Source of the DNA: Nothopassalora personata
Taxonomy: Eukaryota; Ascomycota; Dothideomycetes; Mycosphaerellales; Mycosphaerellaceae
DNA length: 64,000 nucleotides
Assembly (NCBI GenBank): GCA_033816765.1
Contig: CM066291.1
Coordinates: forward strand, 3,100,001-3,164,000
Direction: 5' to 3'
Shown: piece after piece, positions 42,852 to 52,811 of the stretch
Layout: each line of letters begins with the position of its first letter
Position numbering within the stretch: position 1 is the first letter of the stretch
Translations under genes and position numbers: made by a program
The notes under the pieces: generated by a model
The model's input: the letters and a program-made list of their open reading frames with translations, nothing else
Told to the model about the DNA's origin: nothing
Databases searched by the model: none

Positions 42852-44540
42852 TTACTTCAACCCATTGGTCTGAACCCCCGTCCTCTCCCTCCCCTGCCTC
42901 ACCAGCCAAAGCAACAAATCCACCTTAGTAGCAATCGCCTTCGCCTTCAACTCGCCCGTCTCCCCATCCCGCTCCGTCACAATAGCAGCGGCATTCCACA
43001 CAAAGAACCTTTCGAGATACCTCAGTGGTGTATCCATGGTGATTTCTACGAAATCTCTCTTACTCTCATCGCCCTCGGTACTGCCGAGATTCTTCTCGAT
43101 CGGCTTGACTTCGTCGGTTTTGCTGAAGTTGAACATTACGGCGCTCACGGGGGAAGAAATTGAGACGCGGCCGGAGGAGAGGTACGAGAGACAGTTCCCG
43201 AGAGTGACCATTCCGACTAAGCGCTTTCCGCCCGTGCCGGCGGTCACGGGGATTTGGTCGTAGCCCTTGTCACGCATGAGCTCGACTGCGTCGTCGACGA
43301 GGGCGGTTTCGGAGATCGTTTGGATGGGTTTGAGGCGGAGGTCGCGGATTTTGCCGGTTTGATAGACTTCGTTTGTGACTTTCTTTTGCAGGATGGGCAG
43401 GGCTTCGGTTGGTTGGGCGACACGCTTTTCGGTGGGTTTCTGGTTGTCTTTGACTTCTTCTGGCTCGGCGGGGGGTGTGCTGGGTGCTGTGAGGGGTGGG
43501 GAGGGCGCGAGGAGGTCGTTGGCCGCGAGCCAGTCGTCGTCGACGAATTTGCTGAGGTAGCTGCGGATGCTGTCCGGGAGGATTACGACCACGGCGTCGT
43601 TGGGGCCGAAGTTCAGGTCTTTGATCGCTTTTACTGCTGCGCTCATGGCTGAGCCGGAACTGCCGCCGACGAGGAGCCCTTCTTCGCGGATTAGGCGGCG
43701 TGCCCAGTAGAAGGAGTCGCGGTCGTCGGTCTTGTACCAGTGGTCGACTTCTCGTTGCGCCAGCACTTCTGGGATGAAGTCGTAGCCGATGCCTTCGACC
43801 TTGTATGGCTTGCCGTCTGACTCCTTGTTCAACTCCGGTGGCCAGGCGAGAATGGATCCCTGTGGATCTGCTGCGATGATCTTGACTGCCTTGTCGTGTG
43901 CTTTGCGAATGCCCCGTGCAATGCCTGTGATTGTGCCTCCCGTTCCTGCCCCTGCGATGACAGCCTTCAGGGTGTGCTCCAACTCTTTGCTCTGCTCGAC
44001 AATCTCAGGCGCGGTGCCGTATTCGTGTGCGAGGGGGTTGTTCGGGTTGCCGTACTGATCCAAGATGACGCCTCCTGGGATCTCCTTCTCCAGCCGCTTC
44101 GCGACACCAATGTGACTCTCTGGACTGTCCCACGCAGCACTGGTCGGTGTTCGGATGATCTCGGCGCCAAGTGCCTTCAGAACGCTGACTTTCTCGCTGC
44201 TCATCTTCTCCGGCAGGGTGATTATAGTCCTGTATCCTTTGACCGCCCCAACGAGCGCCAGACCGATACCCGTGTTGCCACTCGTTGGCTCGATCAGGAC
44301 ATTGTGGCCGGGCTTGATGCGGCCCTCCTTCTCGGCTGCCTCCACCATGCGCAGTGCAATGCGGTCCTTGACGCTTCCTCCCGCATTGAAGAACTCGCAT
44401 TTCGCGTAGACGGCGCATTGGATGCCGACTGACTGTGGTATGCGGTTCAGACGGACCAAAGGAGTGTTGCCGATGTTCTCGAGGATGGTCTCCATGCACG
44501 CTGGAGGGTTCCGCGGGGCTCTGGTCGTTTGGTGTGACAT
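42852..44540 (-). CDS. cys4: Cystathionine beta-synthase
   Basis: The PLP enzyme condenses serine and homocysteine to cystathionine in transsulfuration. The single exon encodes 562 residues. ENIGNTPLVRLNRIP opens the catalytic core, Lys58 in GGSVKDRIALRM binds PLP, TSGNTGIGLALVG and GAGTGGTITGIARG contact the cofactor, and GGSSGSAMSAA closes the site. A regulatory CBS-domain pair follows after a Pro-rich linker (MRDKGYDQIPVTAG). The fungal enzyme lacks the heme-binding N-terminal extension of mammals, as seen here. A GAGAGGG-type tandem repeat lies just upstream of the start. Confidence 0.95.
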   Translation of the reverse strand: MSHQTTRAPRNPPACMETILENIGNTPLVRLNRIPQSVGIQCAVYAKCEFFNAGGSVKDRIALRMVEAAEKEGRIKPGHNVLIEPTSGNTGIGLALVGAVKGYRTIITLPEKMSSEKVSVLKALGAEIIRTPTSAAWDSPESHIGVAKRLEKEIPGGVILDQYGNPNNPLAHEYGTAPEIVEQSKELEHTLKAVIAGAGTGGTITGIARGIRKAHDKAVKIIAADPQGSILAWPPELNKESDGKPYKVEGIGYDFIPEVLAQREVDHWYKTDDRDSFYWARRLIREEGLLVGGSSGSAMSAAVKAIKDLNFGPNDAVVVILPDSIRSYLSKFVDDDWLAANDLLAPSPPLTAPSTPPAEPEEVKDNQKPTEKRVAQPTEALPILQKKVTNEVYQTGKIRDLRLKPIQTISETALVDDAVELMRDKGYDQIPVTAGTGGKRLVGMVTLGNCLSYLSSGRVSISSPVSAVMFNFSKTDEVKPIEKNLGSTEGDESKRDFVEITMDTPLRYLERFFVWNAAAIVTERDGETGELKAKAIATKVDLLLWLVRQGRERTGVQTNGLK

Positions 44541-45254
44541 GGTGGTGGGCGGAGATGTGATGGAAAGGAGAGGGGAGAGGGGAGAGGGGAGAGGGGAGTA
44601 GGTGGAATAAATACTTCACTCTTCAGAGCAGAGATGATACTGTACCTCCCTCAACGTGGGGATGTCGGACAAAGAAATGTAAGGCGCTGTCACTTTGCCG
44701 TTGCCGTCGGGTTATCGGCTATCCTAACGACAACAACGTGCCCAAGCAAGTGGCAAATAAGTTTTCTGCGCTGCGAAGTCTTTCACTGCGCTCTTGCTCG
44801 TGAGCCGAGGAATCATGAGATCGACTTCATCACATGTTCTCACACTCTTCCTGCAGGTCCAGCGTCCTTCGTTCGGCAAATGTGAACCATGCTACTTCTA
44901 CTCCGCACTTCCCGCACCAGCCTCGCCCATTCATTGCAACGACCTCATCTGCAGACATACCCTCTCCGGAGTCACGGCCGAGCATAGTCATTGGTCAGGT
45001 CAGGACAACTATCGATTCAGCAAGTGGGAGAGAGCAGTGGTGAGGACGATAGCATATACCCGCAGCAGCCATGTAGCCCTCCTACCAAGACGTCATAGCA
45101 TCGACGACGAGGTATAACAACAGCTCAAGCAGAGAACTCAATTGTCTTTGATTATCAACACCTCACTCTTCCGGAGCTCAATCTCCAGCAACACTCGATA
45201 TACACTTCTCTTCCATTGACCTCAGAATCACTGTTGGACCAGCCTGCACCGATC
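44541..45254. promoter_or_regulatory. Shared upstream region of CBS and the dehydrogenase
   Basis: About 710 bp between divergent starts. A purine-rich tandem repeat of GGGGAGA units (about 44567-44600) lies just before the CBS start and may be in its 5' leader. No other element is identified. Confidence 0.45.
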
Positions 45255-46196
45255 ATGGCAGACAAAGCACCACGCATCGCCTGGATAGGCCTCGGCAACA
45301 TGGGCAGAGGCATGGTCAAGAACCTGGTCGAAAAGGGCACCTACACCGCCCCAATCCTCATCTACAACCGCACCGCATCCCGAGCAGAAAAACTCGTCTC
45401 CAGCCTCCCTCCCGGCAAAGCCAAAGCCATTACCTCCATCGCCGAAGCCGTGCAGGGCGCCGACATAATCTTCACGTGCGTCTCCAACGACGCCGCAGTC
45501 GAGGAGACCATTTCCTCAGCCCTGGAAGTGCCAGAGTCAAAAGATAAACTCTTCGTCGACTGCTCCACCATCCACCCCGACTGTACAAACAAGCTGGCTA
45601 AGCAGATCGAAGGCAAAGGCGCCCACTTCGTCGCAAGCCCCGTCTTCGGCGCCCCAGCAATGGCAGACAACGGCCAACTCGTCTGCGTCCTCGCCGGCCC
45701 CAAACCCCAAGTCGACCGCGTCCTCCCCTACTGCAAAGGCGTGATGGGCCGCGCCGAGATAGACTACTCCGACCAACCCCACGGCGCCGCTACGCGCTTA
45801 AAAATCATCGGCAACACCTTCATCCTCCAGATGGTCGAGGCACTCTCTGAGGGGCACACTCTCGCCGAGAAGTCCGGCCTCGGTACTGAGAACCTTCACG
45901 TGTTCGTCGAGACCATGTTTCCAGGTCCTTATACGGCTTATTCGAAGAGGTTGATGACGGGGGATTATTGGAATCGAGAGGAACCTCTCTTCGCAGCAGA
46001 GCTGGCGAGAAAGGATGCGGGCCATGCGTTGAGTCTTGCGAAGGCTTCGGGAGCGAGGATCAGGGCAGTGGAGTTGGCGGATGAACATTTGAAGAGGGTT
46101 GTGGAGCATGCGGGGGAGAAGGGCGATATCGCGGGGATTTATGGAGCTGTCAGAGAAGAGGGTGGGTTGAGGTTTGAGAATGAGGCTAAGAAGTGA
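45255..46196 (+). CDS. 3-hydroxyisobutyrate dehydrogenase-like (beta-hydroxyacid dehydrogenase)
   Basis: A single-exon gene of 313 residues. The N-terminal NAD(P)-binding motif is RIAWIGLGNMGRGMVKNL, followed by FVDCSTIHPD and the substrate-binding SPVFGAPAMADNGQLVCVLA. The catalytic Lys lies in TRLKIIGNTFILQM. The family includes 3-hydroxyisobutyrate, tartronate-semialdehyde and L-threonate/D-erythronate dehydrogenases; sequence alone does not settle the substrate. A DUF1537 acid-sugar kinase lies 2.1 kb downstream on the same strand, which favours a tetronate role. The frame is open to a TTG at 45216; the ATG at 45255 was chosen. Confidence 0.88.
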   Translation: MADKAPRIAWIGLGNMGRGMVKNLVEKGTYTAPILIYNRTASRAEKLVSSLPPGKAKAITSIAEAVQGADIIFTCVSNDAAVEETISSALEVPESKDKLFVDCSTIHPDCTNKLAKQIEGKGAHFVASPVFGAPAMADNGQLVCVLAGPKPQVDRVLPYCKGVMGRAEIDYSDQPHGAATRLKIIGNTFILQMVEALSEGHTLAEKSGLGTENLHVFVETMFPGPYTAYSKRLMTGDYWNREEPLFAAELARKDAGHALSLAKASGARIRAVELADEHLKRVVEHAGEKGDIAGIYGAVREEGGLRFENEAKK

Positions 46197-46407
46197 AGAC
46201 ACGTGTAAGTAATATACAGAAAGAAAGTAGAAAGAAGAAAGGAAGGAAGAATGGTGTCAGTCTGTCGCTCGCTCGCTTACCGCCGCTGGTGCAATTGAGG
46301 CAGCCCCTGCGTCAATCTGTTGCTCTCCGCTGGCGTTGTTGCATTTGCAACTGCCCGCGCCTCCGGTGGCGGGGACGCCATAGGAGGGAGGGAAATGACA
46401 CAAGCAG

Positions 46408-47418
46408 TCACTTCCAGCACAACGACCCTTCATTCCAGAGCTCAATATTGCTCACCAACGCCAACGCAATGGAGTCGCCGGTTAGTTTGAGCATCTTCCG
46501 CTGGTTCTCGATGGCGATCTGATGGTTCTGAATCTTGAATTTGGCGTTGCAACTACTGTCTGCAACCACTCTCAGACCGCGCTCTTCACTAAATCCAAAG
46601 TTGACCTGTCTGGACTTCGCCACTGTGCTCACGGCACTTGTGGACCTCCCGCTACCAGGTGTCTTCTTGGCACGGAAGTTGTAGTCGAGATGGAGGACGG
46701 CGCGACGAAGGTATTTTCCGTGGTCACCCACGGACTGCTGCATCCATTGGGAAACCATCATCTCGGTGGCATTTCCTAAAGTCTTGGCGTTTCCGTACAA
46801 GGATTTGTCGCCTTTGCGAGGGATGACGTGGAATGTGGTTGATGTGTAGTACATCGGCAGTGTTTGCTCACGGATCTGGCGATTGACTCTGGCGATGCCA
46901 GGCTGAGGCTGCGTGATAGTTTGAACTGCTTTGGCTAGCGTGTGCGTAGTGATGCGGTTCCGCATCTCGGCAGGCAAATCCAGGAACCTGAACGGCTTTG
47001 ACTGCTGCTCCAGCAACTTCCACAACGCGTAAGGCTTGGCCGTGTCATCGTTCGAAATTCTCCGGACCAGGCTCGGAGCCACGGCACTCAAGAGTGTCTG
47101 CGCCGCTTTTCGTGGCCTCGCTTCACGATGAGACAAGAGTGCATCGTAGCGACGTCGCTCGAACATGACTTCTTGCATGCGGCCAGCGTAATCGGAAGCA
47201 CCCGGATCGATCATGCATGCGGAAAGTGAAGAGTCCTCGCGCAGGACTTCAATATCTTTGGTTTTGGGGTCATCGTACTCGTTGTCGCTGAACTTCACAG
47301 CTTGAGCACGGTGATACTGGAAATCGTCCAAATCTTTGGCACGAAGGAGAGCATCGATCTGGACCTTCCAGGACTCGAAGTTGGAGCCTTGGCTCAGGAC
47401 TTCGATGAATGCTGGCAT
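46408..47418 (-). CDS. LPAEMR-type fungal protein with Gag-like N-terminus
   Basis: A single-exon gene of 336 residues. The C-terminal half has the 2EXR/F-box-like core FLDLPAEMRNRITTHTLAKA and GIARVNRQIREQTLPMYYTS. The N-terminal part (EVLSQGSNFESWKVQIDALL, LSACMIDPGASDYAGRM, YALWKLLEQQ) has the shape of the Copia-type Gag domain: NFxxWKxxxxALL at the start and an ALWKLLE motif about 130 residues later. The Gag comparison is inference from motif spacing. Function is unknown. It lies between the dehydrogenase and the DUF1537 kinase on the opposite strand. Confidence 0.65.
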   Translation of the reverse strand: MPAFIEVLSQGSNFESWKVQIDALLRAKDLDDFQYHRAQAVKFSDNEYDDPKTKDIEVLREDSSLSACMIDPGASDYAGRMQEVMFERRRYDALLSHREARPRKAAQTLLSAVAPSLVRRISNDDTAKPYALWKLLEQQSKPFRFLDLPAEMRNRITTHTLAKAVQTITQPQPGIARVNRQIREQTLPMYYTSTTFHVIPRKGDKSLYGNAKTLGNATEMMVSQWMQQSVGDHGKYLRRAVLHLDYNFRAKKTPGSGRSTSAVSTVAKSRQVNFGFSEERGLRVVADSSCNAKFKIQNHQIAIENQRKMLKLTGDSIALALVSNIELWNEGSLCWK

Positions 47419-48330
47419 GGTGGCGAGTGAGTTGGATCTCGATCTCGTCGTGGTCTTGCTTTGTCAATGAAATGTTTGTCGTATGTGGTGTGTCGTTGAT
47501 GTCGTTGGCAGAAAGATGAAGTTTAGAGCAAGAGTGTTGTTATCGTGGGCGCGCGCACAGTGACTGTGAAGTGAGCTCTGTATAGGCTAAGCTGCGGCTC
47601 GATGCAGTAGGAGCCACTAGTACCAACGGCAGTCGCGATGACCACGTGGTTGATCCTTTTCTGAGAACATTGAGCCCATGCTAGTGTGAACGAGATACGG
47701 ACAGCATCATGACGCGCTCCTTCTGCAAGGACTTTAGACATTTTTCGCAAGACATGGATTGCTCCTCTCATGACTAGCCTTTCTTAACATCATCATAGAT
47801 GTTATGGAGGGGCGACACGGCTGTGCCGACGAGTTTGGATGAGCATTGGAGGCTCGAAAGGCAAACGAAGATCGATTCCGTACCACGAAGTACGACCGCA
47901 GACACCGGGTGACGATTTCCAGTCAGTCGTGAGAGGTCTTTCCAAGATCTTGTCGAGGCAGTAACAGCGTGCGGTCAGACACTAGGTGTTTCAATGGTTC
48001 GGGCGATTGGTCAGTATGTGGCGAAGTCGTTGGCTCTGATTGTACGAAGCACTGTTCTGGATTCTTGTACGATGCCATCTTCGAGGATCCGCAGCATATA
48101 AAGGTCCGCCGTTGGCAAGCTGTCCTTGGTGTCGAGAAAACACCGAGGTTCATGGCCCGAGCACCCAAACGACGACAATGAAGACGGAGCTGTCAAGCTG
48201 TCGAATGGAGCTCCGTCAACTCTGGTCCACGCCATCTCAAGATCGCGCGGTTGCCGGCAGTAGCCGACAGTCTACAACATCTCCAGATCCAGCCACCCAC
48301 CAGATCGCATGTCTCACGGAACCCAACACT
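47419..48330. other. Intergenic, nothing recognised
   Basis: About 910 bp between divergent genes. The plus frame is open from 48040 into the kinase gene, so an upstream start (for example ATG 48178) is possible, but this part lacks family similarity. Confidence 0.4.
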
Positions 48331-49885
48331 ATGGTAGCATTCCCCAAAGTGGAAAGAGAGAACCGCGACGCCATCCTCTCAAGCCTCCCACCGCCCTTCT
48401 CCGGCGATCTAAGGTCTCAGATCAAACAAAGAGTCTCCGACCCCACCTCTGGCATCCCACTTCTAGTCATCCTCGATGACGATCCAACAGGAACACAGAC
48501 ATGCCACGACATCCAAGTACTAATGACCTGGGATATCCAGACCCTCAAGTCTAGCTTCACATCCGACGTAACGAGGAACGTTGGCGGCTTCTTCGTCCTT
48601 ACCAACTCGCGAGCTCTGCATCCTCATGAAGCGCGGGAACTCATCCGGGAGATTTGCAGCAATTTGAGGACCGCGGCAAAGCATGTTTCCAGGAATTTCG
48701 AGATTGTGCTAAGAAGTGATTCGCCTTTGAGAGGTCACTTCCCACTTGAAGCGGATGTGGCTTCCGAAGGGCTGGGAGAGGCGGATTTGTGGGTGTTGGC
48801 GCCGTTCTTCTTGCAAGGTGGGCGGTATACGATCAATGATGTCCATTATGTTGATGAGGAGGGCACGCTGGTGCCTGCGGGTGAGACGCAGTTTGCGAAG
48901 GATGCCACGTTTGGGTACAAGAATTCCAACTTGAAAGATTGGGTTGTTGAGAAGACGGGTGGAGCGATCAGTCGTGATCGCGTGTATGGTCTGAGCATTG
49001 AAGATATCAGGTCTGGTGGTCCGGGCAAGGTTGCAGAGCTGCTGATGGGCTTCGCCAAGGGCAGCGTGGTGATTGTTAATGCAGCGAGTGAAGCGGACAT
49101 GGATGTAGTTGTCCTTGGACTGCTCGAAGGTGCGTTGCAGCAATTTCCAAAAGGCCATACGCTGACAACGACCCAGCTAGCAAGTCGAGGAAGTTCCTGT
49201 ACAGGAGTGGTGCGGCGCTGGTATCTTCAAGACTAGGCATAGCGCCGATCCCGCCAAAGACGGCAGAGCAACTGCACCTGGACCAGAGAGTCGGCGGTCT
49301 CGTGATTGCTGGGTCGTATGCACCAAGGACTGGAGCCCAGCTTGATGTGCTTCGAGCAAAGAGCGGGGACAAGCTCAAGACAATCGTACTGGTGGTCAAG
49401 GAGCTTTTGCGATCCACCGAGGATGCCGAGCGTATCGTCCGAGAAGCTCAAGATGCTGCCGCCAGTGAGATAGAGCGAGGACAGGATGTTCTTGTGATGA
49501 CAAGCCGTGAGCTGGTGACAGGCGCGGACGGCGCAGAGTCGCTCAATCTTGGCTCTACCGTTGCTAAAGCGTTGGTCTCTTTCTTGCAGGGTCTGAGGTC
49601 ACGGCCGCGATATATCATCGCAAAGGTAGGCGCATCCTCTCTACTGCGGACGTGGGGCGCTATGCTGACCAGGCTCTGTAGGGTGGTATCACGTCTGCTG
49701 ACGCAGCGACCAAGGGACTGAACATGAAGATCGCCACAGTCGTCGGGCAAGCAGCACCAGGCGTGCCATTGTGGGAGTGCCTCGAAGAGACCAGCAAGTG
49801 GACGGGCATCCCATACATTGTGTTTCCTGGCAATGTTGGCTCCAATGGCACCTTATTTGAGGTGGTCAATGGCTGGCGGTCGTAG
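48331..49885 (+). CDS. Four-carbon acid sugar kinase (DUF1537/OtnK family)
   Basis: Exons are 48331-49129, 49177-49625 and 49682-49885, with introns GTGCGT...ACCCAG and GTAGGC...TGTAG, giving 483 residues. The N-terminal domain has LLVILDDDPTGTQTCHDIQV, FVLTNSRALHP and IVLRSDSPLRGHFPLEAD. The C-terminal domain has VGGLVIAGSYAPRTGAQL, and the nucleotide-binding end GGITSADAATKGLN and VVGQAAPGVPLW. Characterised bacterial members phosphorylate D-erythronate, L-threonate or their 3-keto forms. The homologous dehydrogenase nearby supports a similar pathway. All junctions rebuild conserved motifs. Confidence 0.92.
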
Positions 49886-49901
49886 AATAGCTCGTCTTCG
49901 C

Positions 49902-51181
49902 TCAAGTAACATCTGGAGCCCGTTGCCGGACAGTCCTCTCTGGCATGGTCTGTGTCGCAATCGCAACCTCGTCCGCCTCAGCCCAGCCATATTCGTCTTC
50001 GTCATCCTCAGAGTCGGCAATTTCATCGTAGATACGCTTTCGCACCACTTTCACCGGACTTGGCAGGATCGTTGGCTTCTGGACAGGAGCCCCATCAGTA
50101 GAGCTGCTCGTAAGATCGATGATTTGCTCCTCCAACGTGCCGTCAACCGTGATCTCAAAGCCGACAACGTTTCTAACGTCGCCAACCGTATCTAGCGGCG
50201 TAATGTTGCGGCTTTGACATTTCTGCACGCCAATGAAGCGACCATTGAAGTCCCTGAAGACAAGCAAGCGGGACGAGATGCCATTCTCCCACTCAGATCC
50301 TCCAATGCCTGGCCCGATTGAAGCGCCAAACCCACTGTCGTGCCTCATCCGCGAGCTACATCCAGTCGTGACGATCACTGCTAGATCGTACAGCGCCGCC
50401 ATTTTGCTGAGTGCTGTGACAACAGAACCTAGGATGGCATACCGACGTCCGGCTTGCCATTTCTGCTGCTCTGTCCTTGTGCCGCTGTTGAAGGGTAGAC
50501 GTGGGTAGTCGAGATCGACAAGGGTATTGAGCCCGTGAATCACGAACAGGGCAGTCTTCTGTGGTATCAAGCCAGTTGGTGGGCTGAGAGTGAGTGCTAG
50601 AAGATGCGACAAAGTAGATACGGCCACATAGTGAAAAGATGCTGCAGCTGCATCTAGATCTGCCAATCGAGCGCCGCTCAGCAATGTCGCGCAGTCTGGA
50701 GTATTTCATCAGTCATGGCTGACTCTTCGATCTTGCAAGTGAACGCACCAATCCACACCACGCTTGCACCACTCTTCGACACTTCTTTAGCCGTCTGGAA
50801 GCTTCAATCATGCTGATTAGCACCGGCGGATAATGGACAATGCAGACATCGACTAACGCCAAAGCCGTTTTGCCAGCTCCAATCGGACCCCATATCTCTG
50901 CGATCTTGCCTCGCTCAAACCCACCGTCACCACTCTGAGAATGTGGTGCGAGCTGGCGATCTAAGGAGCCAATGCCGGTGGTGAGGAAGGAAGGGCCCTT
51001 GCTTGTGAGACCCAATAGAGCTGCAGATGCAGATTGTGTAGGCAGTCGATCTGGATAGCAAGAGGCCATTAATACAGCACGAGGAACTGTGGTCTCCGAT
51101 GCACTTACGCGAGGCTGCTGGTGGCGGCTGGGAAGGAGCAGCGGATGAAGAGATGTCGACGATCTCGTTTGAGACAGCCAT
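49902..51181 (-). CDS. RecA/Rad51-like recombination protein (Rad51 paralogue type)
   Basis: Exons are 51109-51181, 50858-51050, 50749-50801 and 49902-50695, giving 370 residues. Splicing restores the Walker A loop GPIGAGKT (79-86), then ALAFQTAKEVSKSGASVVWI and DCATLLSGARLADLD. The Walker B region reads TALFVIHGLNTLVDLDYPRL, with His where Asp is usual. YAILGSVVTALSKMAALYDL and the glycine-rich GFGASIGPGIGGSEWEN loop follow. The C-terminal third is an acidic, disordered tail (ADSEDDEDEYGWAEADE). The layout fits fungal Rad51 paralogues (Rad55/Rad57/Rad51D group); orthology is not certain. The 53-bp third exon makes gene prediction error likely. Confidence 0.8.
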
Positions 51182-52505
51182 TGCTGTCGGGAAGAGTGTG
51201 GTTCACATGTACGCCGGAGTCTGACTAAATCATGAACAAGGGCGTTGTAGTGGTAGTGGGTGGTCTTACGACATGAGAGGAAGTTGAAGACGCGACTGAA
51301 AGACGGGAGCGCGAAGGTATCACGCTATCATGTGCTTTCGTGCTGGTTGGCGTTCCCTCAAGACCAGCGCGACTCCTTTAAACCATTTCAGTCTCTCCGC
51401 TGATCGATGGTGAGTGGCACAATCTCTTTGACCGTATTGCTGGCAAGTTTCCTAGACTGAAAGGTGCCCACTTCGGTGGTGCCTTGAACTCACTGAGCAC
51501 CGCCACCTATGTTGTCGACGTGTGGGACAGATTCACAGCATATGCGCTAACATAGGTGAATAACTCGTCGTTGGTCCAGATGCACTTCTACCTGAATGAA
51601 AGTGGTCCATTCAGCATGAACACTCAATAGCACTTCTCGGGGAGGCTTGTGAGATCCCTCGCCATTATGTGAAGCATCGTCCAATGCTATATATGCACTG
51701 ATGCTGTCTATCCGAAATCAAACTCGAGAAGACCAAAGCCCTCTTCAGCACAGCGGGAAGGATTCCCGTCCAATCAGTACACACGGCCAACTAGGCACTG
51801 TGGACTTTGGAGGTTGATGGCCATTGGTCGGTGATGCAATGCTCTTCCGCTCCTCAAGTAGTGTCCGGGACGAGACTTGAAGACTTTCGGCATCTCATCT
51901 TCGAGCCCAGCAGCGAGAACGACAACACGTCCAGCCAGATACACGCAACCACCATCACATCATTTCTCAAGATCTGTCTCGGACATGTGAAGCTGGCCAT
52001 CGATCTACCCCATCTTCGGCCAATTCAGCCCGCAGAGCGCCACGTAGAGCGCCACGTTAAGCGCCAGCCGAGGCGTCGATCTTTTTGACCCCACAGCTCC
52101 AACATGTATACAGATCTGACTCTCATCTTTTTGACTTCTGGGTTGCATGAGAGATGGGCCTTGTTCCTGCTAGTCGTAGGAAAGGTCCGACAATGCGGGC
52201 ATGAGGTTGCGGGATTCTGGCCGAGGTCTGGCGTGTCTGACAGGTGGGTGAACTACATGTCAATTTTCTGCATTGAGGGTTGTGGTTAATGGGGCGGGGG
52301 GGGGGGGGGGGGTTCGATCAGCGGGCTCGATTGTTTGTGTGATGGCAAGACATGGCCTCTGAGTAGATGAGTGTCACTGAATCAATCGATGCGTGTCCAA
52401 ATAATTTCCAGCAGCACCAACTGACTCCATGACCGACTGCCCAGAGCAGCAGCCCACAAGGCATCGTAGCGGGCTTCACGGTGAAGATGCGGAGCTTGAT
52501 CGGTT
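51182..52505. other. Long intergenic stretch with a 16-base G run
   Basis: No gene recognised. A homopolymer of 16 G lies at 52297-52312. The first part is the upstream region of the Rad51-like gene. Confidence 0.45.
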
Positions 52506-52724
52506 GTGGCGCATGGCAAGCTCCATGTCTACTGCTCCGTCTGTACAGAGCTTCGGAGCTTCTGCCATTTCCAAGAGAAAAAGTTCAACAGACCGAGGAC
52601 CTATCATGTCTGCCCAAAAGATGCTGGCTGTTGTCAGTGCAGCCGTGCCGCAAACCATGTCGTTGGCCAAAAGGGCCCGAATCCCTGCTACGATGCAGGT
52701 CTGTCGGTGTCTTGGGCTGTGTAA
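52506..52724 (+). other. Cys/His-rich ORF fragment
   Basis: One frame reads KLHVYCSVCTELRSFCHF then YHVCPKDAGCCQC, with CxxC pairs that could bind zinc. There is no ATG in frame at the start and no recognised family. It may be an exon of a small zinc protein or chance. Confidence 0.25.
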
Positions 52725-52811
52725 TCTTTCTGGACGTGTGTTGTTGCTACGATCAGGGTATTCTTGAGAGCAAAGCACCCAGCGCGAGTGCTCTCCAAAC
52801 ACGACGGCACC

